Below are positions 8,952 through 16,433 of a stretch of 46,391 nt of DNA, piece after piece (the first letter of the stretch is position 1; each line of letters opens with the position of its first letter). The stretch is from positions 1 through 46,391 of the forward strand of contig JBDQEV010000005.1 of the NCBI GenBank assembly GCA_040266255.1, written 5' to 3'. The DNA is from Comchoanobacter sp040266255. GTDB lineage: Bacteria > Pseudomonadota > Gammaproteobacteria > Comchoanobacterales > Comchoanobacteraceae. Both the position numbers and the translations under genes were made by a program. Under the pieces are notes generated by a model. The model saw only the letters and a program-made list of their open reading frames with translations. It did no database searches and was not told the origin of the DNA.

Positions 8952-9283
8952 AGGTGCTCTCTAGCCATAAATGGGATAAAACTAAAGCTTAGAAGCGCGC
9001 ATAGCATGCCACTGATAAACAATGGCCAGTTGGATATCCAGGGCATCATTAAAAAAGACTGCATGATGAGTGCGACTATTTTAATAACGTACATATTAAT
9101 AAAGTCAATTTTCGTCACAACTCTGTTTCTCATCAATATGATCTGCCCCCATAGTGTTGCAAGTGCATTAGGAAGGAGTAAATACATTATGCCAAATACA
9201 AACGAAGCCGGTACTAAAGAAATTGCCATGAGCGCTAAAATAATGTACCAATGTTGTTTTTTTATTTGATCTGAAATTAACAA
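8948..9283 (-). CDS. atpI: ATP synthase protein I-like membrane protein
   Basis: This 111-residue protein with about four hydrophobic segments is in the atpI position at the head of the operon. AtpI-family proteins assist c-ring assembly and vary widely in sequence, so the call rests on position, size and topology more than on motifs. The first available start is a TTG at 9283, with GAGG about 11 bases upstream; no in-frame ATG lies before LALMAIS, so the start is uncertain. It ends in a 4-bp overlap with atpB. Confidence 0.75.
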   Translation of the reverse strand: MLISDQIKKQHWYIILALMAISLVPASFVFGIMYLLLPNALATLWGQIILMRNRVVTKIDFINMYVIKIVALIMQSFLMMPWISNWPLFISGMLCALLSFSFIPFMAREHL

Positions 9284-9342
9284 ATGTATTTTTGCCTCAT
9301 TAAACTCACTTCAGCATATAGATATTTGCCAGTTTTTGCAAG

Positions 9343-9939
9343 TTAATCATGTTTTTCTTGCAGCATTGCACGCAAGTCGTCAGTTAAGTTGGTTATGCCG
9401 GTTGATTTGAGGCATGAGCATAAATATAACCTTAATTTTTGATGACCATCAGCCATGTTTTGATATTTTTGCCGGTGCTTCATTTGTTCATTCTTCGACA
9501 GCTTATCAATCTTGTTGAGTACAAGGAGCAGAGGCATGTCATTTTCAGTTGTCCATTCTATGATGGTTTGATCAATCTCTCTAGGGTCTCTTCTAATATC
9601 ACACACCAATAAAATGCATTTTAACGATTGGCGATGAATCAGGTAGTGCTGTAAGCGAGTTCTCCATTCTTCCTGATGAGAGGCAGTTGCCTTGGCGTAG
9701 CCGTATCCAGGTACATCAACAATTCTGCTATTTTCATCATGTGTGAATATGTTAAAGAGTTGGGTCCTACCAGGGGTTCGGCTCGTTTTAGCCATACTCT
9801 TTTGATGGCATATTTTATTAATGAGAGAAGACTTTCCAACATTTGAATAACCAATAAAAACGATTTCTACACCTTCATCAGGTGGTAATTGCTCGAACTT
9901 TGCAGCACTCTTTAAAAATTGTAGCTTAAGTGGTTTCAT
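9343..9939 (-). CDS. engB: Ribosome biogenesis GTPase EngB/YsxC (YihA)
   Basis: This TrmE-Era-type GTPase is needed for assembly of the large ribosomal subunit. The G motifs are in order: G1 GYSNVGKSS, G2 region SRTPGRTQLFN, G3 DVPGYGYA, G4 LNKIDK. At 198 residues it is near the E. coli length (about 210). It overlaps the end of the upstream aldolase gene by 14 bp. The 59 bases between it and atpI hold no gene. Confidence 0.96.
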   Translation of the reverse strand: MKPLKLQFLKSAAKFEQLPPDEGVEIVFIGYSNVGKSSLINKICHQKSMAKTSRTPGRTQLFNIFTHDENSRIVDVPGYGYAKATASHQEEWRTRLQHYLIHRQSLKCILLVCDIRRDPREIDQTIIEWTTENDMPLLLVLNKIDKLSKNEQMKHRQKYQNMADGHQKLRLYLCSCLKSTGITNLTDDLRAMLQEKHD

Positions 9940-10942
9940 AGATTTCTTTCATCAGTAAGGGGGCCTTTTTGCTAGCACCAAAGGCATTAAACTTTTCTAT
10001 ACAAGTCGATTGCATTTCATCCTTAGCAGTTTTTAAAATACTTCTTGGATCAAATGTTTGAGGAGACTTGTATAACAGTTTGCGTGTTGCAGCAGTAAAT
10101 CCAAGTCGTAAATCGGTATCAATATTGACTTTTCTAACACCAAATGGAATTGCGTCACAAATTGCAGCGATTGGCACTCCATAAGTTGCTGGAATATTAC
10201 CACCATATTGATTAATCGTCTTTAGATGGTCTTGACTCACTGTAGAGCAGCCATGTAATACAAAGTGTTGCTTAGGTAATCTAGTGTGCAAGGCTTTAAC
10301 GGTTTGGATGCTCAAAGTGTTCATATCGGGTGGTGAAGTGAATTTATATGCACCATGGCTAGTACCAATTGCAATAGCTAGCGCATCTACTGGGCATAGG
10401 TCTAGAAAAATAGCTGCTTGGTCAGGGCATGTCAGTAATTGGCTTTTAGATAGAGTGCACTGGGCTTTATGACCATCTTCTTCCCCGGATTGGCCAGACT
10501 CTAGAGCGCCGAGGCAGCCTAGTTCAGCCTCAATAGAAATTGAAGTGCCAGCAAGTGTTTTAATGGCTGTTTGCGTTATTGCAACATTTTCTTCAAAACT
10601 TCTTGGGTAACCATTCGGGCAAATAGAGCCATCCATCATGAGTGAGGTAAACCAGCCTGTTTGCATAGACTGAGTAAACTGTTTTAATTCATAAGTGTGA
10701 TCCCGATGTATACAAACTGGAATCGGCAGTGTTTTGATATGTTCTAGTAAACCAGCGATTAGCCAGGGTGGTATTTGTTGCATGCCTCCACTAGATATTT
10801 GAATAATAGCAGGGCTTTGTGTTTCTAGTGCAGCCTGCAAGACTGCTTCCGCTTGAGCCTGGAAATTAATATTGAAGGCTGGTACGGCATACTGATGCTT
10901 TTGTGCATGATCTAGTATAGTTTTAAGATTAACGATGGTCAT
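9926..10942 (-). CDS. fba: Class II fructose-bisphosphate aldolase
   Basis: It cleaves or forms fructose-1,6-bisphosphate with a divalent metal. Metal and substrate motifs are present: CIHRDH (metal histidine), EAELGCLG, GTSHGAYKF (metal histidine), VLHGCS and VNIDTDLRLGF. The pattern of these motifs and FDPRSILKTAKDEM fits the class II subtype often labelled Calvin-cycle type rather than E. coli FbaA. I start it at the ATG at 10942 (MTIVNLKTIL, 338 residues), overlapping the Fe-S carrier gene by 14 bp; the 33 residues upstream come from the other gene's frame. Gluconeogenic use is likely given pckA in the same cluster. Confidence 0.92.
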   Translation of the reverse strand: MTIVNLKTILDHAQKHQYAVPAFNINFQAQAEAVLQAALETQSPAIIQISSGGMQQIPPWLIAGLLEHIKTLPIPVCIHRDHTYELKQFTQSMQTGWFTSLMMDGSICPNGYPRSFEENVAITQTAIKTLAGTSISIEAELGCLGALESGQSGEEDGHKAQCTLSKSQLLTCPDQAAIFLDLCPVDALAIAIGTSHGAYKFTSPPDMNTLSIQTVKALHTRLPKQHFVLHGCSTVSQDHLKTINQYGGNIPATYGVPIAAICDAIPFGVRKVNIDTDLRLGFTAATRKLLYKSPQTFDPRSILKTAKDEMQSTCIEKFNAFGASKKAPLLMKEIYETT

Positions 10943-11312
10943 TTTGCGACTCAATTGAAAAAGATTTATTACAGCTGCAGGTTTGGGCATACTGGCTATT
11001 AACGATAAATCGTTGACCGTTAGCGTCGTCAATGAAGTCAATTTCAGCGCCTTTTAAGTAGCTGTAGCTGATGTGATCGATGAGGCATTTAAAGCGCCCG
11101 GTCGTAGCGTTTTGTTCCCAGCAGTAATCTCTTGTAGATTGGGTGCCATCAAGCCCAAATACAAACTCAAACCCCATGCATCCACCACCTTGAATCTTTA
11201 TTCTGAAAAAAGGCAGCGTTTGCTGTTGAATAATGATGCATATCTTTTCAGCAGCAGTATTTGAGAATCGTAGTTCGCAGGGGGTTGTTGTTAATGAAGT
11301 CTCTTGTGACAT
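10929..11312 (-). CDS. A-type iron-sulfur carrier (ErpA/IscA-like)
   Basis: A-type carriers deliver Fe-S clusters to apo-enzymes. The three cluster cysteines are present: one in GGGCMGFEF and two in TCSCNKSF near the C-terminus. The usual end is CSCGxSF; here the glycine after CSC is asparagine. From the ATG at 11312 (MSQETSL) the protein has 127 residues. A TTG at 11336 could extend it by 8 residues but has no better ribosome binding site. ErpA, IscA and SufA cannot be separated by eye; ErpA is the most likely single copy in a small genome. Confidence 0.85.
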   Translation of the reverse strand: MSQETSLTTTPCELRFSNTAAEKICIIIQQQTLPFFRIKIQGGGCMGFEFVFGLDGTQSTRDYCWEQNATTGRFKCLIDHISYSYLKGAEIDFIDDANGQRFIVNSQYAQTCSCNKSFSIESQNDHR

Positions 11313-11336
11313 AGTCAACTCAATATGTTTTATCAA

Positions 11337-12323
11337 TTATTTAGGCTTAATCTTATCACTAATTTCTTTCGTGGGCAAACTAGGAGGGTTTAAGACTGTA
11401 GAAAGGGCCAAATAAGTCGTAGGGAGATGCTCTTCTCCAAAAATAACTTTCTGTATTGGGGGCATGCATATGGCAACTGGAGACAAAAGGACGCGAACAA
11501 GTCCGCGTGTTAAAAGAAGAGCGCTACACAGCCAAGTGAGTACGAGTAGTAGAGGAGTGTGAAGAATGAAAACAGTGTTGTCTAAAACCTGTTTAGATGA
11601 GGTGATTATACTTTGTTTTGAGGCGCTAAGTAGAGCTGGTACTTCTCGCCAAAAAGCTAATTTTTCAGTTTGGCTCAGATTTTGAGGGTCTGGTTGATCT
11701 TTTGTAAACTTTAGTTCTAATCCATATTGCCCAAGTAAAATATAGGGTAGATAAAATAGGGGGCTCAATATACTGTTCAAGTTATCTAAAATACTTCCAG
11801 TATGCTTTGAGGTCTGTTTTCGACCAGCGTGAGAGATCATACAAATTGGCAAGCTAAAACATAGGGCGATGACATTCGGTATTAACTTCAATAGTATGAG
11901 CTCGCAAATAATATTTTTGCCGATCGTTATGCATAAATTGAATATCATTTGTAAGCATATCAGTATGCTGAGGAGTATAGTTTGCAAACAGAGGTGGAGC
12001 GTTGCAAAGACAATGCTAATCGCTGCTCCTACATTGAGTATGATGCGGACAGCACTGTGAACAAATAAGTCCTTAAAAATAACTTGATCTGTAATGCAGG
12101 CAAATAGATCGGTTAACCTGGTGCCTAATTGATCTAAGCGGCGATTAGTGGTATTGTACTTTCCAAAAAAATGCCGACTAATGTGTCCCAGTATATCTAC
12201 AGAAATGAGCTGACAAACATGGCTGAATGCCTGTTTAGATGATAGCAAGGCTTGATTCCAGCTGTGATCCATTAGCTGAGGAATGAGTGTGTCATTTAAT
12301 GAGGCTTGCTGTTTTTTGGCCAT
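11337..12323 (-). CDS. Orphan multi-pass membrane protein with C-terminal IFGEEH motif
   Basis: No family recognised. The 328 residues contain a long hydrophobic block at about residues 75-170 (several membrane helices), a short one at about 190-200 and a C-terminal hydrophobic hairpin at about 255-290. Directly after the hairpin comes P-P-I-Q-K-V-IFGEEH (nt 11427-11444), matching the P-L-R-K-K-IFGVEH of the protein at the start of the window in the same place relative to its hairpin. The start overlaps the stop of the ProC-like gene by one base (TAATG), so the two are probably co-translated. Confidence 0.8.
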   Translation of the reverse strand: MAKKQQASLNDTLIPQLMDHSWNQALLSSKQAFSHVCQLISVDILGHISRHFFGKYNTTNRRLDQLGTRLTDLFACITDQVIFKDLFVHSAVRIILNVGAAISIVFATLHLCLQTILLSILICLQMIFNLCITIGKNIICELILLKLIPNVIALCFSLPICMISHAGRKQTSKHTGSILDNLNSILSPLFYLPYILLGQYGLELKFTKDQPDPQNLSQTEKLAFWREVPALLSASKQSIITSSKQVLDNTVFILHTPLLLVLTWLCSALLLTRGLVRVLLSPVAICMPPIQKVIFGEEHLPTTYLALSTVLNPPSLPTKEISDKIKPK

Positions 12324-13120
12324 TATAGGGTATCACTCCCGCTTTCAAGCTGATCAACCTGTTGTTCTTTTAGAGCTGTGGTTAGGCAGTTTGATAGTAT
12401 TTTATCAAGCTGACTATTTTTCAACATTGCTCCAACTTTTAAGTACAGGTCTTTTGCATGTAAGTACTCACAAGACTGATTAAGAAGCTCAGCACTATCA
12501 GAATGAGTTTGAATAAATTTTGTCATGCCTAAAGATAGATTTTGCGTAAATGTTTGACTATCCTGAGCAGAAATAGACTGCTCATCCAAATACATATTAA
12601 CAGATTCTAGCAAGATTAGGTTGAGAAGCGGTAGTATAGCACCAATGCCAGATAATATGTGTAGCTCATGCGTATTGTTTGTCCATTGAATCGATCCGCA
12701 TTCGCGCATTATTTTTTCAGCAAGATCGCACATGTTGTTAGGGATATGCGACCCTTTACAGAGTAGGGAGTGTGAGTGCTTAACTCTCATTCCAATATCA
12801 ATTGAAAACAGGATAGAAGATGGCATCAGGTGAAGAGTATTGATTTCTTTTATGCCAAGGCCATTGATATTAATGATTTTTAAATGTGTATCTGTGACCT
12901 CTTCATCCAGCTTTGAGGGCGTAAAATAAATGATAGTGTCGACATGCTGAGATACTTGCTTCACTGTACGGTGCATACGGATATTTTGAATATGAGAAAA
13001 GGTATTTAATAACTTTTGATCACCAGCAAGATGCAGTTCATAAGTATTGGTTGTCGATAATTGGTTAATAAAGTCAATGCTTGCTTGATCAGTGCCAATA
13101 ACACCGAGTTTAGTATACAT
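12323..13120 (-). CDS. Degenerate pyrroline-5-carboxylate reductase-like protein
   Basis: The 265-residue length and layout resemble ProC (E. coli 269): an N-terminal Rossmann start (LGVIGTDQASIDFI, where ProC has a glycine-rich GAGNMA) and a helical C-terminal half beginning with LSGIGAILPLLNLILLE, in the place of the ProC signature SGSGPAYxFLF. The VKP and RAMPN motifs of ProC are not recognisable (FTPSK and HSHSLLCKG stand there). I infer a distant or inactivated ProC homologue rather than a working proline-synthesis enzyme; another Rossmann dehydrogenase cannot be excluded. It overlaps pckA by 11 bp and the next gene by 1 bp. Confidence 0.55.
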   Translation of the reverse strand: MYTKLGVIGTDQASIDFINQLSTTNTYELHLAGDQKLLNTFSHIQNIRMHRTVKQVSQHVDTIIYFTPSKLDEEVTDTHLKIININGLGIKEINTLHLMPSSILFSIDIGMRVKHSHSLLCKGSHIPNNMCDLAEKIMRECGSIQWTNNTHELHILSGIGAILPLLNLILLESVNMYLDEQSISAQDSQTFTQNLSLGMTKFIQTHSDSAELLNQSCEYLHAKDLYLKVGAMLKNSQLDKILSNCLTTALKEQQVDQLESGSDTL

Positions 13121-14531
13121 AGCGTTCTCCTAGTGTGGACTGAATAAAGGTCTGAACTATTTTTAGATTGTTGACATAGCGCTGTGTTTTTTCCCAATCA
13201 GAATTTAAATAAAGTGCAGGGTGTTGCATGGTCATAAAGGTATTGACCTTATTGAGCTTTAGGGTTGGGCAGTATGAAAGATCAGTGTCTTGTATGCGGT
13301 GATTGATAATTGCATCAATAATTGCTTTAGAGCTTTGAAGTGGTGTGCGAACTCTTGTATGTATGTCACCATTATTCCAGCCCGTATTAACAAGCCAGAC
13401 CTTGCATTGGTGTTGGTGGATTTTATCAGATAGTAAATCAGCATATACATTAAAATCTAAGGGGAAGAAGGGTTTACCAAAGCATGGACTTGATACTGGT
13501 TCTATTGGTAAGTCACCATTGGCCTCAGTACTGCCAACACGGGCAGTATAGCCACATAAAAAGTATGCTATGGCTTGCTGCTTGGATAGTAATGAAACAG
13601 GGGGGATAACGCCATATAGGTCGCAACAAAGTAAGATAATATTCTTGGGGTGAGGGGCCAAGCCTTTGTGCCGATTTGATAGAACATCAAGAGGAAATGC
13701 TGCGCGAATATTTTCAGTGAGATCAAGCTTGGTAAAGTCAGCATGACCGTTTTCTATGATTACATTTTCAAGAATGCTTTTTTCGTGTATAGCTTGGTAA
13801 ATTTCTTTTTCAGTTAGTGGAGATAGGTTAGCGCATTTTGCATAGCATCCAGCCTCAAGGTTAATGATGCCATCTGCTGTCCACGCATGCTCGTCATCAC
13901 CAATTATCTTATCTCCAGTCGCACACAAAGAGGTTTTTCCGGTGCCAGATAGGCCAAGTAATAAGCTAGTTTCGTGACGTTGATTCAATATAGCTGAGCA
14001 ATGGAGTGGCAGCACTCCCTGTTTTGGTAATAGGTAGTTCATTACGGTAAACATTGCTTTTTTGATTTCTCCAGCGTATCCGGTTCCAGCAATTAAAATT
14101 TTACGGTCGGACAATGATATTGCTATGATTTCACGATGCTGCAAACTAGGCCTAAAAGATGGTATACAAATTAAATCCCATTGAGGTTTTTCCCCTAAAG
14201 GCTGAAAGAATAAGTTTTGCGCAAATGCTTGATGCCAAAATAGTTCAGTATGTAGCGAGAAGGTAAGCGCATAAGGACATTGACCAACAGTGTAGTGTTT
14301 CGAGATTAGCTCATGTTGTTTGGCTTTATTCCAGTATTGATCAAATAAGTTTTTCTCTAGAGGTTTGGTTGTTTCATTCCAATTAATCTCATTAGAGTCC
14401 TCATCTACAATATACTTTGCATGGGCGCAACGGGCTGTAAACTCGCCGGTAGTAACGCTAAGGACCTTTGGCTGCAGTCTTGATCCTTCCTTATTTTTGA
14501 GTGCTTGTTGAAGCAGGGCTTTATAATCCAT
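13110..14531 (-). CDS. pckA: Phosphoenolpyruvate carboxykinase (ATP)
   Basis: It converts oxaloacetate and ATP to PEP, CO2 and ADP, the entry step of gluconeogenesis. Kinase-1 is GLSGTGKTSL and kinase-2 is IGDDEHAW. The substrate-site region FTARCAHAKYIV keeps the family arginine, and GYAGEIKKAMF, HCSA and ENIRAAFP match E. coli active-site segments. The 473 residues are clearly shorter than the E. coli 540, with compaction at the N-terminus and in loops, but no catalytic motif is missing. The ATG at 14531 is preferred to a TTG one codon upstream. It heads the cluster running to engB. Confidence 0.94.
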   Translation of the reverse strand: MDYKALLQQALKNKEGSRLQPKVLSVTTGEFTARCAHAKYIVDEDSNEINWNETTKPLEKNLFDQYWNKAKQHELISKHYTVGQCPYALTFSLHTELFWHQAFAQNLFFQPLGEKPQWDLICIPSFRPSLQHREIIAISLSDRKILIAGTGYAGEIKKAMFTVMNYLLPKQGVLPLHCSAILNQRHETSLLLGLSGTGKTSLCATGDKIIGDDEHAWTADGIINLEAGCYAKCANLSPLTEKEIYQAIHEKSILENVIIENGHADFTKLDLTENIRAAFPLDVLSNRHKGLAPHPKNIILLCCDLYGVIPPVSLLSKQQAIAYFLCGYTARVGSTEANGDLPIEPVSSPCFGKPFFPLDFNVYADLLSDKIHQHQCKVWLVNTGWNNGDIHTRVRTPLQSSKAIIDAIINHRIQDTDLSYCPTLKLNKVNTFMTMQHPALYLNSDWEKTQRYVNNLKIVQTFIQSTLGERYVY

Positions 14532-14549
14532 CAATATGTGCCATCTTCT

Positions 14550-14564
14550 CTATCTATCTGATAG
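14550..14564. repeat. Small inverted repeat between pckA and tRNA
   Basis: CTATC and GATAG arms flank a 5-base loop about 19 bases before the pckA start and 11 bases beyond the tRNA 3' end. It could help end the tRNA transcript or act as an operator. The arms are only 5 bp, so chance is possible. Confidence 0.25.
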
Positions 14565-14574
14565 TGTAATGATT

Positions 14575-14648
14575 TGGCTATGAGTGGGCTCGAACCACCG
14601 ACCTCGGCATTATGAGTGCCGCGCTCTAACCAGCTGAGCTACATAGCC
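14575..14648 (-). tRNA. tRNA with CAT anticodon, probably elongator tRNA-Met
   Basis: The 74-nt cloverleaf has a 7-bp acceptor stem GGCTATG/CATAGCC, D-arm GCTC/GAGC, anticodon stem CGGCA/TGCCG around loop CTCATAA, and T-arm GGTGG/CCACT with TTCGAGC loop. The acceptor resembles E. coli elongator Met (GGCTACG). A CAT anticodon alone cannot separate Met from lysidine-modified Ile2, but the other CAT tRNA in the window fits Ile2 better. The discriminator A is followed by AAT, so CCA is not encoded. Confidence 0.9.
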
Positions 14649-14661
14649 TGAATTCGACCTG

Positions 14662-14690
14662 AGTATAGCGGTTAAATTATATAACGTCAA
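14662..14690 (-). promoter_or_regulatory. Sigma-70 promoter of the tRNA-Met gene
   Basis: On the minus strand TTGACG and TATACT are separated by exactly 17 bases, with the -10 box about 13 bases from the tRNA 5' end. This is a near-consensus stable-RNA promoter. Confidence 0.7.
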
Positions 14691-14815
14691 TAATTCTTCG
14701 GATCATATTGGAGATTATGGAGTTTTTTTTACAAACTTATTTAAGCATATAAATTCAGTTGCCCAATGGGGGAGAAAAGTGTTAAAAGATGCACGAAGAT
14801 TGATTGGGGTGAAAT

Positions 14816-15241
14816 ATGGTAGATACCAAAGAAAAAAACTTTTTAGGTATGGATAGTTATGATGAAGCAGATGAAGAGGAATATATGAATCCCATGCAGG
14901 TTGAGCATTTTAAAAAAGTGTTGACGTTATGGTACCAAGTATTGCTCAATGAGGTTGATGGTGTTGTGGTTTCTTTGCAAAGCGAATCATCACATTTTGA
15001 TCAGATTGATCGAGCATCACATGAAGAAAGCCAGAGAATGGAGCTAAGAGCTTCAGATAGAAGACGTCGTTTGCAATCTAAAATTGTTAAAGCGCTTTTG
15101 CGTTTGAAGCAAGGCGATTATGGATTTTGTAAAAGTTGTGGCGTTGCGATTGGGGTTCAAAGGCTTGAAGCTCGTCCAACAGCAGATGAGTGTATCAAAT
15201 GCAAAACCATTGCTGAGATTTATGAAGAAAGGAGAGGGTAA
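14816..15241 (+). CDS. dksA: RNA polymerase-binding transcription factor DksA
   Basis: DksA enters the RNA polymerase secondary channel and, with ppGpp, tunes rRNA and amino-acid promoters. The 141 residues (E. coli 151) have the coiled-coil with the tip motif DQIDRAS (DxxDxA, the functional acids) and a four-cysteine zinc finger (CKSC and, 17 residues on, CIKC). The ATG at 14816 has GGGGTG 5 bases upstream. The stop overlaps the start of the next small gene (TAATG). Confidence 0.94.
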   Translation: MVDTKEKNFLGMDSYDEADEEEYMNPMQVEHFKKVLTLWYQVLLNEVDGVVVSLQSESSHFDQIDRASHEESQRMELRASDRRRRLQSKIVKALLRLKQGDYGFCKSCGVAIGVQRLEARPTADECIKCKTIAEIYEERRG

Positions 15242-15432
15242 TGCTGAATTTGGCGACAGTTTTTCTAACCATTGTTGGAAGCATATACGTGTTATTATCC
15301 CCAGTAGTACCTCAGATGCCATGGTTTGACGGCCATTTGATTTTACTAGAACAGTTATCACGGTTATTTGAAGCATTGGTGTATGTTCTAGCCACAATTG
15401 CTTTGGTTAAGTACATTACCTCAAAGTCGTAA
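15241..15432 (+). CDS. Small two-helix membrane protein coupled to dksA
   Basis: 63 residues with two hydrophobic helices (about residues 4-24 and 42-58) and a short polar tail. It starts on the last base of the dksA stop, so it is probably translated by re-initiation. The 3' end overlaps convergent dapF by 12 bp. It is not an alternate-frame shadow of a larger gene. No family recognised; function unknown. Confidence 0.6.
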   Translation: MLNLATVFLTIVGSIYVLLSPVVPQMPWFDGHLILLEQLSRLFEALVYVLATIALVKYITSKS

Positions 15433-16083
15433 TTGATCTATTAAGTTAGGAAAGCCAGATTGAAAAAACTGGTTTTGTTGATATATCACTTCTATTAAGC
15501 CGGATGGATTATAAACTAACCAACTATTCAAATCCTGATTAAGATATTTAAGTAGTGCACATGTTGCTGTACTCGCACTGGCACAGCTACCAGTTCTTCC
15601 ACAGCCACGCTCATAGGTTCTTATTGATATATTATACTGATCTGAGGTGCATACATGACTTATATTATGTGATTTCTCCCACGTCTTATTTAATTTTTCA
15701 TCATAGGGTTGGTTTAAAGTAATAATATGTTTATTTCCAATCCTCACATCATAAATGTTTTCATCAATATTTTTAATTTCAGCACAACCCATCATAATCC
15801 AATGTTTTCGGTTGAGAGAGAATGCGTGATATATGGTTTTATCTATAGAGATTGAAATGCGCTCAAGGTTAAGGTGGTATGCTAAAGCGCTTAAACCATT
15901 TCCACATTGAGCAGCTTTGCTGCCATCGAAATTATATATATCCAAAATAACTGCAAAGTCTTGTTGACGCCATATGATGAGTTGGTCAAAAGGGGACACT
16001 TGACGAACGTCATGTATGTGTGGACGATGCTTATCTTCTACTAAAGCAATAATATTGCCTCCCACATTGTAGATATATAGCAT
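15421..16083 (-). CDS. dapF: Diaminopimelate epimerase, short form
   Basis: DapF epimerises LL- to meso-diaminopimelate for peptidoglycan and lysine. Both cysteine motifs are visible: NFDGSKAAQCGNG (catalytic Cys 1) and ERGCGRTGSCASAS (catalytic Cys 2, family form ERGxGxTxACGxG). The N-terminal NVGGNIIAL corresponds to the GLGNDFVVV substrate loop. From the ATG at 16083 it has only 220 residues against 274 in E. coli. A longer reading to 16161 would translate the tRNA gene next door and is rejected. Substitutions around Cys 1 (CGNGLS instead of CGNGAR) make activity probable but not certain. Confidence 0.85.
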   Translation of the reverse strand: MLYIYNVGGNIIALVEDKHRPHIHDVRQVSPFDQLIIWRQQDFAVILDIYNFDGSKAAQCGNGLSALAYHLNLERISISIDKTIYHAFSLNRKHWIMMGCAEIKNIDENIYDVRIGNKHIITLNQPYDEKLNKTWEKSHNISHVCTSDQYNISIRTYERGCGRTGSCASASTATCALLKYLNQDLNSWLVYNPSGLIEVIYQQNQFFQSGFPNLIDQLRL

Positions 16084-16130
16084 AACAGCGTACCAACTAA
16101 TGAAAATCTGTTCTGTGAGGGTAGAGCGTA

Positions 16131-16204
<74 letters not shown>

Positions 16205-16216
16205 GATCACAACAAT

Positions 16217-16244
16217 ATCATACAGACTAAATATAAAAAATCAA
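16217..16244 (-). promoter_or_regulatory. Promoter of the tRNA-Ile2 gene
   Basis: On the minus strand TTGATT and TATGAT are separated by 16 bases, with the -10 box about 12 bases before the tRNA 5' end. The boxes are good but not perfect matches to sigma-70. Confidence 0.55.
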
Positions 16245-16252
16245 ACACAATC

Positions 16253-16275
16253 ATAGTCTTTATTTAATAGACTAT
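16253..16275. repeat. Inverted repeat in the divergent tRNA / IQ-protein spacer
   Basis: Arms ATAGTCT and AGACTAT (7 bp, perfect) flank a 9-base AT loop. It lies upstream of the tRNA-Ile2 promoter and at about -160 of the plus-strand gene at 16434. It could be an operator or a weak hairpin; the surroundings are very AT-rich, so chance is possible. Confidence 0.3.
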
Positions 16276-16433
16276 TAATCTGTTATGAGTTGCAAGTATA
16301 AATATAATATAACTATAGTACATATTGATCTGAAAAATATAAATTATAGCGAAAAAAATAAAACAATGTTAGCGTGATTATTTCATTATTGATAAGGTAT
16401 ATTTAATATTGCATCAATTTGAGGAATGAAAAA

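Noticed and set aside
10943..11041. 33-residue longer start of the aldolase
   Set aside because: It lies within the Fe-S carrier gene in another frame and has no counterpart in the aldolase family.
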